Positions 36,963-51,104 of a stretch of DNA of 64,000 bases are shown here, one piece after another. A program made the position numbers and the translations under genes. Position 1 is the stretch's first letter. Each line of letters begins with the position of its first letter. The notes below the pieces were generated by a model. That model worked only from the letters and a program-made list of their open reading frames with translations, was not told where the DNA came from and ran no database searches. The stretch is taken from positions 1,860,001 through 1,924,000 of the forward strand of contig NW_027480440.1 in the NCBI RefSeq assembly GCF_051401765.1, given 5' to 3'. This DNA is from Calliopsis andreniformis. Its lineage: Eukaryota; Arthropoda; Insecta; Hymenoptera; Andrenidae.

Positions 36963-39378
36963 GAACATTGAGGACTGAGTGTTGAGGGTTGAGTGATGAG
37001 AATTGATGTTTGTGTATAGAGATTTTAAGATTGCAGATTGAGTATTGAGTATTGAAAACTGTGAATTGAGTATATTCTATTGAGGATTGAGGATTGACAA
37101 CTGATTGTTGAGGACTGAGGGCTGAAGTTTGAGGATTCAGGATTGAGGATTCAGGATTGAGGTTTGAGGAGAGAGGACAGATGATTGAGGATTGAGGAAT
37201 GAGAATTGAGGATTGAGGATTGAGGATTGAAGATTGAGGATTTGCTGTTGAGGATTGAACATTGAGGATTGAGGATTGAGGATTGAGGATTGAGGATTGA
37301 GGATTGAAGACTGAGGATCGGGTATTGAGGATTGAACATTGAGGATTGAGGATTGAGGATTGAGGATTGAGGATTGAGGATTGAAGGTTGAATATTGATG
37401 AATGAAGATTGAGGATTGAAGGTTGAATATTGATGAATGAAGATTGAGGATTGAGGATTGAAGGTCGTGGATTGAGGACGAGGACTGAGGGTTGAGTATT
37501 GATACTTGAGGCCTGAGTATTGAGGATTGAGGGTTGCGAATTGAGGATTGAGGATTTAAGATTGAGGATTGGGTATTGAGGATTGAAGAATGAGGATTGA
37601 GCATTGAGGGCAGAGGATTGAGGATTGAAGATTGAGTATTGAGGATTGAAGATTGACGATTGAGGATTGAGGATTGAGGATTGAGGATTGAGGATTGAGG
37701 ATTGAGGATTGAAGATTGAGTATTCAGGATTGAAGATTGAGGATTGAGGATTGAGGATTGAGGATTGAGGATTGAGGATTGAAGATTGAGTACTGAGGAC
37801 TGAAGATTAAGATTGAGGATTGAGGATTGAGGATTGAGGATTGGGGATTGAGGATTGAAGATTGAGTATTGAGGACTGAAGATTGAGGATTGAGGATTGA
37901 GGATTGAGGGTTGAAGATTGAGGATTGGGTATTGAGGATTCAAGAATGAGGATTGAGGATTGAGGATTGAGGATTGAGGATTGAAGATTGAGTATTGAGG
38001 TTTGAAGATCGAGGATTGAGAATTGAGGATTGAGTATTGAGGTTTGAGGATTGAAGGTTGAGGATTGTGGATTGAGGATTGAGGATTGGGCATTGAATAT
38101 TGAGGATTGGCGACTGAGTGTTGAGGGTTGAATGATGAGAATTGATGTTTGTGGATAGAGATTTGAAGATTGCAGATTGAGTATTGAGTATTGAATACTG
38201 TGAATTGATGATATTCTATTGAGGATTGAGGATTGACAACTGATTGTTGAGGACTCAGGGCTGAAGCTTGAGGATTCAGGATTGAGGATTCAGGATTGAG
38301 GTTTGAGGAGAGAGGACTGAGGATTGAGGATTGAGGATTGAGAATTGAGGATTGAGGATTGAGGATTGAAGATTGAGGATTGGCTGTTGAGTATTGAACA
38401 TTGAGGATTGAGGATTGAGTATTGAGGATTGAGGATTGAAGGTTGAATATTGATGAATGAAGATTGAGGAATGAGGATTGAGGGTTGTGGATTGAGAACG
38501 AGGACTGAGGGTTGAGTGTTGATGCCTGAGGTCTGAGGATTGAGGATTGAGGATTGCGAACTGAGGATTGAGGATTGAGGATTGAAGGTTGAGGATTGGG
38601 TATTGAGGATTGAAGAATGAGGATTGAAGAATGAGGTTTGGGGATTGAGTATTGAGTATTGAGTATCGAATATTGAGTATTGAGGATTGAATATTGATGA
38701 TTGAGGACTGAGGATTGAGGATTGAGGATTGAAGATTGAGTATTGAGGATTGAGGATTGAGGATTGAGGATTGAGGATTGAGGATTGAGGATTGAAGATT
38801 GAGGATTGAGGATTGAGGATTGAGGATTGATGGTTGTGGATTGAGAACGAGGACTGAGGGTTGAGTGTTGATGCCTGAGGTCTGAGGATTGAGGATTGAG
38901 GATTGCGAACTGAGGATTGAGGATTGAGGATTGAAGGTTGAGGATTGGGTATTGAGGATTGAAAAATGAGGATTGAAGAATGAGGTTTGGGGATTGAGTA
39001 TTGGGTATTGAGGATTGAATATTGAGTATTGAGGATTGAATATTGATGATTGAGGATTGAGGATTGAAGATTGAAGATTGAGTATTGAGGATTGAAGATT
39101 GAGGATTGAGGATTGAGGATTGAGGATTGAAGATTAAGATTGAGGATTGAGGATTGAGGATAGAGGAGTGAGGATTGAGGATTGAGGATTGAAGGTTGAG
39201 TATTGAGGATTGAAGATTGAGGATTGAGGATTGAGGATTGAGGATTGAGGATTGAAGATTGAGTACTGAGGATTGAAGATTAAGATTGAGGATTGAGGAT
39301 TGAGGACTGAGGATGGAGGGTTGAGGATTGAATGTTCAGTATTGGGGATTGAAGATTGAGTATTGAGGATTGAGGATT
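36963..39378 (+). repeat. Alpha unit 10, copy of unit 7 extended to both B4 markers
   Basis: L2, B2, L1, B4 and B4 lead into an L4V module at 39379. It matches unit 7 at offset 9566 up to about 38650 and carries all three unit-7 diagnostic bases (GAGGTTTGAGGATTG, GAATACTGTG, GGACTCAGGG). From there it keeps the B4 pair that unit 7 lost. GAGTATCGAATATTG (~38665) and GATTGAAAAATGAGG (~38960) are shared with unit 12. Confidence 0.84.
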
Positions 39379-42300
39379 GAACATTGAGGACTGAGTGTTG
39401 AGGGTTGAGTGATGAGAATTGATGTTTGTGGATAGAGATTTTAAGATTGCAGATTGAGTATTGAGTATTGAAAACTGTGAATTGAGTATCTTCTATTGAG
39501 GATTGAGGATTGACAACTGATTGTTGAGGACTGAGGGCTGAAGATTGAGGGTTCCGGGTTGAGGATTCAGAATTGAAATTTGAGGATTGAGGATTCAGGA
39601 TTGAGGATTCAGGATTGAGGTTTGAGGACTGAGGATTGAGGATTGAGGATTGAGGATTGAGGATTGAGGATTGAGAATTGAGTATTGACGATTGAGTATT
39701 GAGGATTGAAGATTGACGATTGAGGATTGAGGATTGAGGATTGAGGATTGAGGATTGAGGATTGAGGATTGAAGATTGAGTATTGAGGATTGAAGATTGA
39801 GGATTGAGGATTGAGGAAAGAGGATTGAAGATTAAGATTGAGGATTGAGGATTGAGGATTGAGGACTGAGGATTGAGGATTGAGGATTGAAGATTGAGTA
39901 CTGAGTATTGAAGATTAAGATTGAGGATTGAGGATTGAGGACTGAGGATGGAGGATTGAGGATTGAGGATTGAGGATTGAGGATTGAGGATTGAAGATTG
40001 AGTATTGAGGATTGAAGATTGAGGATTGAGGATTGAGGATTGAGGATTGAAGATTAAGATTGAGGATTGAGGATTGAGGATTGAGGATTGAGGATTGAGG
40101 ATTGAGGATTGAAGATTGAGCAATGAGGATTGAGTATTGAGGATTCAGGATTGAAGATTGAGTATTGAGGATTGAAGGTTGAGGATTGTGGATTGAGGAT
40201 TGAGGATTGAGGATTGAATATTGAGGATTGGGGACTGAGTGTTGAGGGTTGAGTGATGAGAATTGATGTTTGTGGATAGAGATTTGAAGATTGCAGATTG
40301 AGTATTGAGTATTGAAAACTGTGAATTGATGATATTCTATTGAGGATTGAGGATTGACAACTGATTGTTGAGGACTGAGGGCTGAAGGTTGAGGATTCTG
40401 GATTGAGGATTCAGGATTGAGGTTTGAGGACTGAGGATTGAGGATTGAGGATTGAGGATTGAGGATTGAGGATTGAGGATTGAGGATTGAAGATTGAGTA
40501 TTGAGGATTGAAGATTGAGGATTGAGGATTGAGGATTGAGGATTGAAGATTAAGATTGACGATTGAGGTTTGAGCATTGAGGATTGAGGATTGAGGATTG
40601 AGGATTGAGGATTGAAGATTGAGTATTCAGGATTGAAGATTGAGGATTGAGGATTGAGGATTGAGGATTGAGGATTGAGGATTGAAGATTGAGTACTGAG
40701 GACTGAAGATTAAGATTGAGGATTGAGGATTGAGGATTGAGGATTGAGGATTGAGGATTGAAGATTGAGTATTGAGGACTGAAGATTGAGGATTGAGGAT
40801 TGAGGATTGAGGGTTGAAGATTGAGGATTGGGTATTGAGGATTCAAGAATGAGGATTGAGGATTGAGGATTGAGGATTGAGGATTGAAGATTGAGGATTG
40901 GCTGTTGAGTATTGAACATTGAGGATTGAGGATTGAGTATTGAGGATTGAGGATTGAAGGTTGAATATTGATGAATGAAGATTGAGGAATGAGGATTGAG
41001 GGTTGTGGATTGAGAACGAGGACTGAGGGTTGAGTGTTGATGCCTGAGGTCTGAGGATTGAGGATTGAGGATTGCGAACTGAGGATTGAGGATTGAGGAT
41101 TGAAGGTTGAGGATTGGGTATTGAGGATTGAAGAATGAGGATTGAAGAATGAGGTTTGGGGATTGAGTATTGAGTATTGAGTATTGAATATTGAGTATTG
41201 AGGATTGAATATTGATGATTGAGGACTGAGGATTGAGGATTGAGGATTGAAGATTGAGTATTGAGGATTGAGGATTGAGGATTGAGGATTGAGGATTGAG
41301 GATTGAGGATTGAGGATTGAAGATTGAGGATTGAGGATTGAGGATTGAGGATTGATGGTTGTGGATTGAGAACGAGGACTGAGGGTTGAGTGTTGACGCC
41401 TGAGGTCTGAGGATTGAGGATTGAGGATTGCGAACTGAGGATTGAGGATTGAGGATTGAAGGTTGAGGATTGGGTATTGAGGATTGAAGAATGAGGATTG
41501 AAGAATGAGGTTTGGGGATTGAGTATTGGGTATTGAGGATTGAATATTGAGTATTGAGGATTGAATATTGATGATTGAGGATTGAGGATTGAGGATAGAG
41601 GATTGAAGATAGAAGATTGAGTATTGAGGATTGAAGATTGAGGATTGAGGATTGAGGATTGAGGATTGAAGATTAAGATTGAGGATTGAGGATTGAGGAT
41701 TGAGGAGTGAGGATTGAGGATTGAGGATTGAAGATTGAGTATTGAGGATTGAAGATTGAGGATTGAGGATTGAGGATTGAGGATTGAGGATTGAAGATTG
41801 AGTAATGAGGATTGAAGATTAAGATTGAGGATTGAGGATTGAGGACTGAGGATGGAGGGTTGAGGATTGAATGTTCAGTATTGGGGATTGAAGATTGAGT
41901 ATTGAGGATTGAGGATTGAACATTGAGGACTGAGTGTTGAGGGTTGAGTGATGAGAATTGATGTTTGTGGATAGAGATTTTAAGATTGCAGATTGAGTAT
42001 TGAGTATTGAAAACTGTGAATTGAGTATCTTCTATTGAGGATTGAGGATTGACAACTGATTGTTGAGGACTGAGGGCTGAAGATTGAGGGTTCCGGGTTG
42101 AGGATTCAGAATTGAAATTTGAGGATTGAGGACTGAGGATTGAGGATTGAGGATTGAGGATTGAGGATTGAGGGTTGGGGATTAAGGATTGAAGATTGAG
42201 TATTGAGGATTGAAGGTTGAGGATTGTGGATTGAGGATCGAGGATTGAGGCTTGAATATTGAGGATTGGGGACTGAGTGTTGAGGGTTGAGTGATGAGAA

Positions 42301-42710
42301 TTGATGTTTGTGGATAGAGATCTGAAGATTGCAGGTTGAGTATTGAGTATTGAAATCTGTGAAATCATGATATTCTATTGAGGATTGAGGATGGACCACT
42401 GATTGTTGAGGACTGAGGGCTGAAGATTGAGGATTCAGGATTGAGGATTCAGGATTGAGGTTTGAGGACTGAGGATTGAGGATTGAGGATTGAGGATTGA
42501 GGATTGAGGATTGAGAATTGAGGATTGAGGATTGAGGATTGAAGATTGAGGATTGGCTGTTGAGGATTGGACATTGAGGATTGAGGATTGAGGATTGAGG
42601 ATTGAGGATTGAGGATTGAGGATTGAAGATTGAGCATTGAGGATTGAGTATTGAGGATTCAGGATTGAAGATTGAGTATTGAGGATTGAAGGTTGAGGAT
42701 TGTGGATTGA
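39379..42710 (+). repeat. Mixed segment L4V-L1-B4-B4-L4V-L3
   Basis: Markers are L4V (~39488), L1 (~40335), a B4 pair (~41010 and ~41370), L4V (~42029) and L3 (~42370). It includes the hybrid join near 39585-39605, where V runs into GATTCAGGATTGAGGATTCAGG without the usual spacer. The whole segment recurs at 58096-61500. The second copy has 63 more bases (9 heptamers) near 58619-58681 and a 14-base doubling near 61345. Confidence 0.8.
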
Positions 42711-45700
42711 GGATTGAGGATTGAGGATTGAATATTGAGGATTGGGGATTGAGTGTTGAGGGTTGAGTGATGAGAATTGATGTTTGTGGATAGAGATTTG
42801 AAGATTGCAGATTGAGTATTGAGTATTGAAAACTGTGAATTGAGTATATTCTATTGAGGATTGAGGATTGACAACTGATTGTTGAGGACTGAGGGCTGAA
42901 GATTGAGGGTTCCGGATTGAGGATTCAGAATTGAAATTTGAGGACTGAGCATTGAGGATTGAAGATTGAGTATTGAAGATTGAAGATTGAGAATTGAGGA
43001 TTGAGGATTGAGGATTGAGGATGAGGGCTGAGGGTTGAGGTCTGAGGATTGAGGATTGAGGATTGAGAATTGAGGATTGAGGATTGAGGATTGAAGATTG
43101 AGGATTGGGTATTGAGGATTGAGGATTGAGGATTGAAGATTGAGGATAGGGTATTGAGGATTGAAGAATCAAGATTGAGGATTGAGGATTGAGGATTGAG
43201 GATTCAATATTGAGTATTGAGGATTGAAGATCGACTATTGAGGATTGACGATTGAGGATTGAGGATTGAGGATTGAGGATTGAAGATTGAGTATTGAGGA
43301 TTGAAGATTGAGGATTGAGGATTGAAGGTTGAGGATTGTTGATTGAGGATTGAGGATTGAGGATTGAATATTGAGGATTGGGGACTGAGTGTAGAGGGTT
43401 GAGTGATGAGAATTGATGTTTGTGGATAGAGATTTGAAGATTACAGATTGAGTATTGAGTATTGAAAACTGTGAATTGATGATATTCTATTGATGATTGA
43501 GGATTGACAACTGATTGTTGAGGACTGAGGGCTGAAGGTTGAGGATTCAGTATTGAGGATTCAGGATTGAGGTTTGTGGAGAGAGGACTGAGGGTTGAGG
43601 ATTGAGGATTGAGAATTGAGGATTGAGGATTGAGGATTGAAGATTGAGGATTGGCTGTTGAGGATGGAACATTGAGGATTGAGGATTGAGGATTGAGGAT
43701 TGAGGATTGAAAGTTGAATATTGATGATTGAAGATTGAGGATTGAGGATTGAGGGTTGTGGATTGAGAACGAGGACTGGGGGTTGAGTGTTGATGCCTGA
43801 GGTCTGAGAAATTGAGAATTGAGGATTGCGAACTGAGGATTGAGGATTGAGGATTGAAGATTGAGGATTGGGTATTGAGGATTGAAGAATGAGGATTGAA
43901 GAATGAGGATTGGGGATTGAGTATTGAGGATTGAGGATTGAATATTGAGTATTGAGGATTGAATATTGAGGATTGAGGATTGAGGATTGAGGATTGAGGA
44001 TTGAGGATTGAGGATTGAGGATTGAGGATTGAAGATTGAGTACTGAGGATTGAGGATTGAGGATTGAGGAATGAGGATTGAGGATTGAGGATTGAGGATT
44101 GAGGATTGAGGATTGAAGATTGAGTATTGAGGATTGAAGATTGAGGATTGAGGATTGAGGATTGAGTATTGAGGATTGAGGATTGAAGATTGAGTACTGA
44201 GGATTGAAGATTAAGATTGAGGATTGAGGATTGAGCACTGAGGATGGAGGATTGAGGATTGAAGATTGAAGATTGAGTATTGAGGATTGAAGATTGAGGA
44301 TTGAGGATTGAGGATTGAGGATTGAGGATTGAGGATTGAAGATTGAGGATTGGGTATTGAGGATTGAGGATTGAGGATTGAAGATTGAGGATAGGGTATT
44401 GAGGATTGAAGAATCATGATTGAAGATTGAGGATTGAGGATTGAGGATTCAATATTGAGTATTGAGGATTGAAGATCGACTATTGAGGATTGACGATTGA
44501 GGATTGAGGATTGAGGATTGAGGATTGAAGATTGAGTATTGAGGATTGAAGATTGAGGATTGAGGATTGAGGTTTGAGGATTGAGGATTGAAGATTAAGA
44601 TTGAGGATTGAGGATTGAGGATTGAGGATTGAGGATTGAGGATTGAGGATTGAAGATTGAGTATTGAGGATTGAAGATTGAGGATTGAGGATTGAGTATT
44701 GAGGATTGAGGATTGAAGATTGAGTACTGAGGATTGAAGATTAAGATTGAGGATTGAGGATTGAGCACTGAGGATGGAGGATTGAGGATTGAAGGTTCAG
44801 TATTGAGGATTGAAGATTGAGTATTGAGGATTGAGGATTGAACATTGAGGACTGAGTGTTGAGGGTTGAGTGATGAGAATTGATGTTTGTGGATAGAGAT
44901 TTGAAGATTGCAGATTGAGTATTGAGTACTGAAAACTGTGAATTGAGTATATTCTATTGAGGATTGAGGATTGACAACTGATTGTTGAGGACTGAGGGCT
45001 GAAGATTGAGGGTTCCGGATTGAGGATTCAGAATTGAAATTTGAGGACTGAGCATTGAGGATTGAAGATTGAGTATTGAAGATTGAAGATTGAGAATTGA
45101 GGATTGAGGATTGAGGAGTGAGAGTTGAAGATTGTGGATTGGGTATTGAGGATTGAAGAATGAGGATAGAGGATTGAGGATTGAGGATTGAGGATTGAAG
45201 ATTGAGTATTGAGGATTGAAGATTGACGATCGAGGATTGAGCATTGAGGATTGAGTATTGAGGATTCAGGATTGAAGATTGAGTATTGAGGATTGAAGGT
45301 TGAGGATTGTGGATTGAGGATTGAGGATTGAGGATTGAATATTGAGGATTGGGGACTGAGTGTTGAGGGTTGAGTGATGAGAATTGATGTTTGTGGATAG
45401 AGATTTGAAGATTGCAGATTGAGTATTGAGTATTGAAAACTGTGAATTGATGATATTCTATTGAGGATTGAGGATTGACAACTGATTGTTGAGGACTGAG
45501 GGCTGAAGATTGAGGGTTCCGGATTGAGGATTCAGAATTGAAATTTGAGGACTGAGCATTGAGGATTGAAGATTGAGTATTGAAGATTGAAGATTGAGAA
45601 TTGAGGATTGAGGATTGAGGATTGAGGATGAGGGCTGAGGGTTGAGGTCTGAGGATTGAGGATTGAGGATTGAGAATTGAGGATTGAGGATTGAGGATTG

Positions 45701-48700
45701 AAGATTGAGGATTGGGTATTGAGGATTGAGGATTGAGGATTGAAGATTGAGGATAGGGTATTGAGGATTGAAGAATCAAGATTGAGGATTGAGGATTGAG
45801 GATTGAGGATTCAATATTGAGTATTGAGGATTGAAGATCGACTATTGAGGATTGACGATTGAGGATTGAGGATTGAGGATTGAGGATTGAAGATTGAGTA
45901 TTGAGGATTGAAGATTGAGGATTGAGGATTGAAGGTTGAGGATTGTTGATTGAGGATTGAGGATTGAGGATTGAATATTGAGGATTGGGGACTGAGTGTT
46001 GAGGGTTGAGTGATGAGAATTGATGTTTGTGGATAGAGATTTGAAGATTACAGATTGAGTATTGAGTATTGAAAGCTGTGAATTGATGATATTCTATTGA
46101 GGATTGAGGATTGACAACTGATTGTTGAGGACTGAGGGCTGAAGGTTGAGGATTCAGGATTGAGGATTCAGGATTGAGGTTTGTGGAGAGAGGACTGAGG
46201 GTTGAGGATTGAGGATTGAGATTTGAGGATTGAGGATTGAGGATTGAAGATTGAGGATTGGCTGTTGAGGATGGAACATTGAGGATTGAGGAGTGAGGAT
46301 TGAGGATTGAGGATTGAAAGTTGAATATTGATGATTGAAGATTGAGGATTGAGGATTGAGGGTTGTGGATTGAGAACGAGGACTGGGGGTTGAGTGTTGA
46401 TGCCTGAGGTCTGAGGATTGAGAATTGAGGATTGCGAACTGAGGATTGAGGATTGAGGATTGAAGATTGAGGATTGGGTATTGAGGATTGAAGAATGAGG
46501 ATTGAAGAATGAGGATTGGGGATTGAGTATTGAGGATTGAGGATTGAATATTGAGTATTGAGGATTGAATATTGAGGATTGAGGATTGAGGATTGAGGAT
46601 TGAGGATTGAGGATTGAGGATTGAGGATTGAGGATTGAAGATTGAGTACTGAGGATTGAGGATTGAGGATTGAGGATTGAGGATTGAGGATTGAGGATTG
46701 AGGATTGAGGATTGAAGATTGAGGATTGAGGATTGTGGATTGAGGATTGATGGTTGTGGATTGAGGACGAGGACTGAGGGTTGAATATTTATGTATGAGG
46801 TCTGAGGATTGAGGATTGAGGATTGAGAATTGAGGATTGAGGATTGAGGATTGAAGATTGAGGATTGGGTATTGAGGATTGAGGATTGAGGATTGAAGAT
46901 TGAGGATAGGGTATTGAGGATTGAAGAATCATGATTGAGGATTGAGGATTGAGGATTGAGGATTCAATATTGAGTATTGAGGATTGAAGATCGACTATTG
47001 AGGATTGACGATTGAGGATTGAGGATTGAGGATTGAGGATTGAAGATTGAGTATTGAGGATTGAAGATTGAGGATTGAATATTCAGGATTGAGGATTGAG
47101 GATTGAAGATTAAGATTGAGGATTGAGGATTGAGGATTGAGGATTGAGGATTGAGGATTGAGGATTGAAGATTGAGTATTGAGGATTGAAGATTGAGGAT
47201 TGAGGATTGAGGATTGAGGATTGAGGATTGAAGATTGAGTACTGAGGATTGAAGATTAAGATTGAGGATTGAGGATTGAGCACTGAGGATGGAGGATTGA
47301 GGATTGAAGGTTCAGTATTGAGGATTGAAGATTGAGTATTGAGGATTGAGGATTGAACATTGAGGACTGAGTGTTGAGGGTTGAGTGATGAGAATTGATG
47401 CTTGTGGATAGAGATTTGAAGATTGCAGATTGAGTATTGAGTACTGAAAACTGTGAATTGAGTATATTCTATTGAGGATTGAGGATTGACAACTGATTGT
47501 TGAGGACTGAGGGCTGAAGATTGAGGGTTCCGGATTGAGGATTCAGAATTGAAATTTGAGGACTGAGCATTGAGGATTGAAGATTGAGTATTGAAGATTG
47601 AAGATTGAGAATTGAGGATTGAGGATTGAGGAGTGAGGGTTGAAGATTGAGGATTGGGTATTGAGGATTGAAGAATGAGGATAGAGGATTGAGGATTGAG
47701 GATTGAGGATTGAAGATTGAGTATTGAGGATTGAAGATTGACGATCGAGGATTGAGCATTGAGGATTGAGTAATGAGGATTCAGGATTGAAGATTGAGTA
47801 TTGAGGATTGAAGGTTGAGGATTGTGGATTGAGGATTGAGGATTGAGGATTGAATATTGAGGATTGGGGACTGAGTGTTGAGGGTTGAGTGATGAGAATT
47901 GATGTTTGTGGATAGAGATTTGAAGATTGCAGATTGAGTATTGAGTATTGAAATCTGTGAATTGATGATATTCTATTGAGGATTGAGGATTGACAACTGA
48001 TTGTTGAGGACTGAGGGCTGAAGGTTGAGGATTCAGGATTGAGGATTCAGGATTGAGGTTTGAGGAGAGAGGACTGAGGGTTGAGGATTGAGGATTGAGA
48101 ATTGAGGATTGAGGATTGAGGATTGAAGATTGAGGATTGGCTGTTGAGGATGGAACATTGAGGATTGAGGAGTGAGGACTGAGGATTGAGGATTGAAAGT
48201 TGAATATTGATGATTGAAGATTGAGGATTGAGGATTGAGGGTTGTGGATTGAGAACGAGGACTGGGGGTTGAGTGTTGATGCCTGAGGTCTGAGGATTGA
48301 GGATTGAGGATTGCGAACTGAGGATTGAGGATTGAGGATTGAAGATTGAGGATTGGGTATTGAGGATTGAAGAATGAGGATTGAAGAATGAGGATTGGGG
48401 ATTGAGTATTGAGGATTGAGGATTGAATATTGAGGATTGAGGATTGAATATTGAGTATTGAGGATTGAATATTGAGGATTGAGGATTGAGGATTGAGGAT
48501 TGAAGATTGAGGATTGAGGATTGAGGATTGAGGATTGAGGGTTGTGGATTGAGGACGAGGACTGAGGGTTGAATATTTATGATTGAGGTCTCAGGATTGA
48601 GGATTGAGGATTGAGAATTGAGGATTGAGGATTGAGGATTGAAGATTGAGGATTGGGTATTGAGGATTGAGGATTGAATATTGAGGATAGGGTACTGAGG
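42711..48700 (+). repeat. Large beta region
   Basis: Markers are L2V (~42850), L1 (~43485), B4 (~43760), L2V (~44950), L1 followed by V (~45465), L1 (~46090), B4 (~46370), B1 (~46755), L2V (~47468), L1 (~47970), B4 (~48250), B1 (~48545). The beta series is repeated about three times with spacings of 2.1 to 2.6 kb. Two L blocks are chimeric: the one at 42850 has an L1 left flank with an L2 centre, and the one at 45465 has an L1 centre with an L2V right side. GATGAG hexamers occur near 43020 and 45627. Confidence 0.8.
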
Positions 48701-51104
48701 ATTCAAGAATGATGATTGAGGATTGAAGAATGATGATTGAGGATTATGGATTGAGAATTGAGGATTGAAGATTGAGTATTGAGGATTGAAGATCGACTAT
48801 TGAGGATTGCGGATTGAGGATTGAGGGCTGGGGATTGAGGATTGAAGATTGAGTATTGAGGATTGAAGGTTGAGGATTGTGGATTGAGGATTGAGGCTGG
48901 AATATTGAGGATTGGGGACTGAGTGTTGAGGGTTGAGTGATGAGGATTGATGTATGTGGATAGAGATTTGAAGATTGCAGGTTGTGTATTGAGTATTGAA
49001 AACTGTGAAATCATGATATTCTATTGAGTATTGAGGATGGACCACTGATTGTTGAGGACTGAGGGCTGAAGATTGAGGATTCAGGATTGAGGATTCAGGA
49101 TTGAGGTTTGAGGACTGAGGATTGAGGATTGAGGATTGAGGATTGAGGATTGAGGATTGAGAATTGAGGATTGAGGATTGAGGATTGCAGATTGAGGATT
49201 GGCTGTTGAGGATTGAACATTGAGGATTGAGGATTGAGGATTGAGTATTGAATATTGATGAATGAAGATTGAGGATTGAGGATTGAATGTCGTGGATTGA
49301 GGACGAGGACTGAGGGTTGATTATTGATACTTGAGGCCAGAGGATTGAAGATTGAAGGTTGCGAACTGACGATTGAGGATTTAAGATTGAGGATTGGGTA
49401 TTGAGGATTGAAGAATGAGGATTGAGGATTGAGGACAGAGGATTGAGGATTGAAGATTGAGTATTGAGGATTGAAGATTGACGATTGAGGATTGAGGATT
49501 GAGGATTGAGGATTGAGGATTTAGGATTGAGGATTGAAGATTGAGTATTGAGGATTGAAGATTGAGGATTGAGGATTGAGGATTGAGGATTGAAGTTTAA
49601 GATTGAGGATTGAGGTTTGAAGATTAAGATTGAGGATTGAGGATTGAGGAGTGAGGATTGAGGATTGAGGATTGAAGATTGAGTATTGAGGATTGAAGAT
49701 TGAGGATCGAGGATTGAGGATTGAGGATTGAGGATTGAAGATTGAGTACTGAGGATTGAAGATTAAGATTGAGGATTTAGGATTGAGGACTGAGGATGGA
49801 GGGTTGAGGATTGAATGTTCAGTATTGGGGATTGAAGATTGAGTATTGAGGATTGAGGATTGAACATTGAGGACTGAGTGTTGAGGGTTGAGTGATGAGA
49901 ATTGATGTTTGTGGATAGAGATTTCAAGATTGCAGATTGAGTATTGAGTATTGAAAACCGTGAATTGAGTATATTCTATTGAGGATTGAGGATTGACTAC
50001 TGATTGTTGAGGACTGAGGGCTGAAGATTGAGGGTTCCGGGTTGAGGATTCAGAATTGAAATTTGAGGATTGAGGATTGAGGATTGAGGATTGAGGATTG
50101 AGGATTGGGGATTGAGGATTGAAGATTGAGTTTTGAGGATTGAGGATTGAGGATTGAGGATTGAGGGTTGGGGATTAAGGATTGAAGATTGAGTATTGAG
50201 GATTGAAGGTTGAGCATTGTGGATTGAGGATCGAGGATTGAGGCTTGAATATTGAGGATTGGGGACTGAGTGTTGAGGGTTGAGTGATGAGAATTGATGT
50301 TTGTGGATAGAGATCTGAAGATTGCAGGTTGAGTATTGAGTATTGAAAACTGTGAAATCATGATATTCTATTGAGGATTCAGGATGGACCACTGATTGTT
50401 GAGGACTGAGGGCTGAAGATTGAGGATTCAGGATTGAGGATTCAGGATTGAGGTTTGAGGACTGAGGATTGAGAATTGAGGATTGAGGATTGAGGATTGA
50501 GGATTGAGAATTGAGGATTGAGGATTGAGGATTGAAGATTGAGGATTGGCTGTTGAGGATTGAACATTGAGCATTGAGGATTGAGGATTGAGGATTGAAT
50601 ATTGGTGAATGAAGATTGAGGATTGAGGATTGAATGTCGTGGATTGAGGACGAGGACTGAGGGTTGATTATTGATACTTGAGGCCAGAGGATTGAGGATT
50701 GAGGGTTGCGAACTGACGATTGAGGATTTAAGATTGAGGATTGGGTATTGAGGATTGAAGAATGAGGATTGAGGATTGAGGACTGAGGTTTGAGGATTGA
50801 AGATTGAGTATTGAGGATTGAAGATTGACGATTGAGGATTGAGGATTGAGGATTGAGGATTGAATATTAAGATTGAGGATTGAGGACTGACGAGTGAGGA
50901 TTGAGGATTGAGGATTGAAGATTGAGTATTGAGGATTGAAGATTGAGGATAGAGGATTGAGGATTGAGGATTGAGGATTGAAGATTGAGTACTGAGGATT
51001 GAAGATTAAGATTGAGGATTGAGGATTGAGGACTGAGGATGGAGGGTTGAGGATTGAATGTTCAGTATTGGGGATTGAAGATTGAGTATTGAGGATTGAG
51101 GATT
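48701..51104 (+). repeat. L3-B3-L2V-L3-B3 segment
   Basis: Markers are L3 (~49018), B3 (~49290), L2V (~49978), L3 (~50360) and B3 (~50633). The L2V-L3-B3 part resembles the right end of alpha unit 2 but has private changes (GAAAACCGTGAATTG near 49960, GATTGACTACTGATTG near 49990). The first L3 has a private GTTGTGTATTGAG. It looks like the tail of an alpha unit whose front part is gone. Confidence 0.75.
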
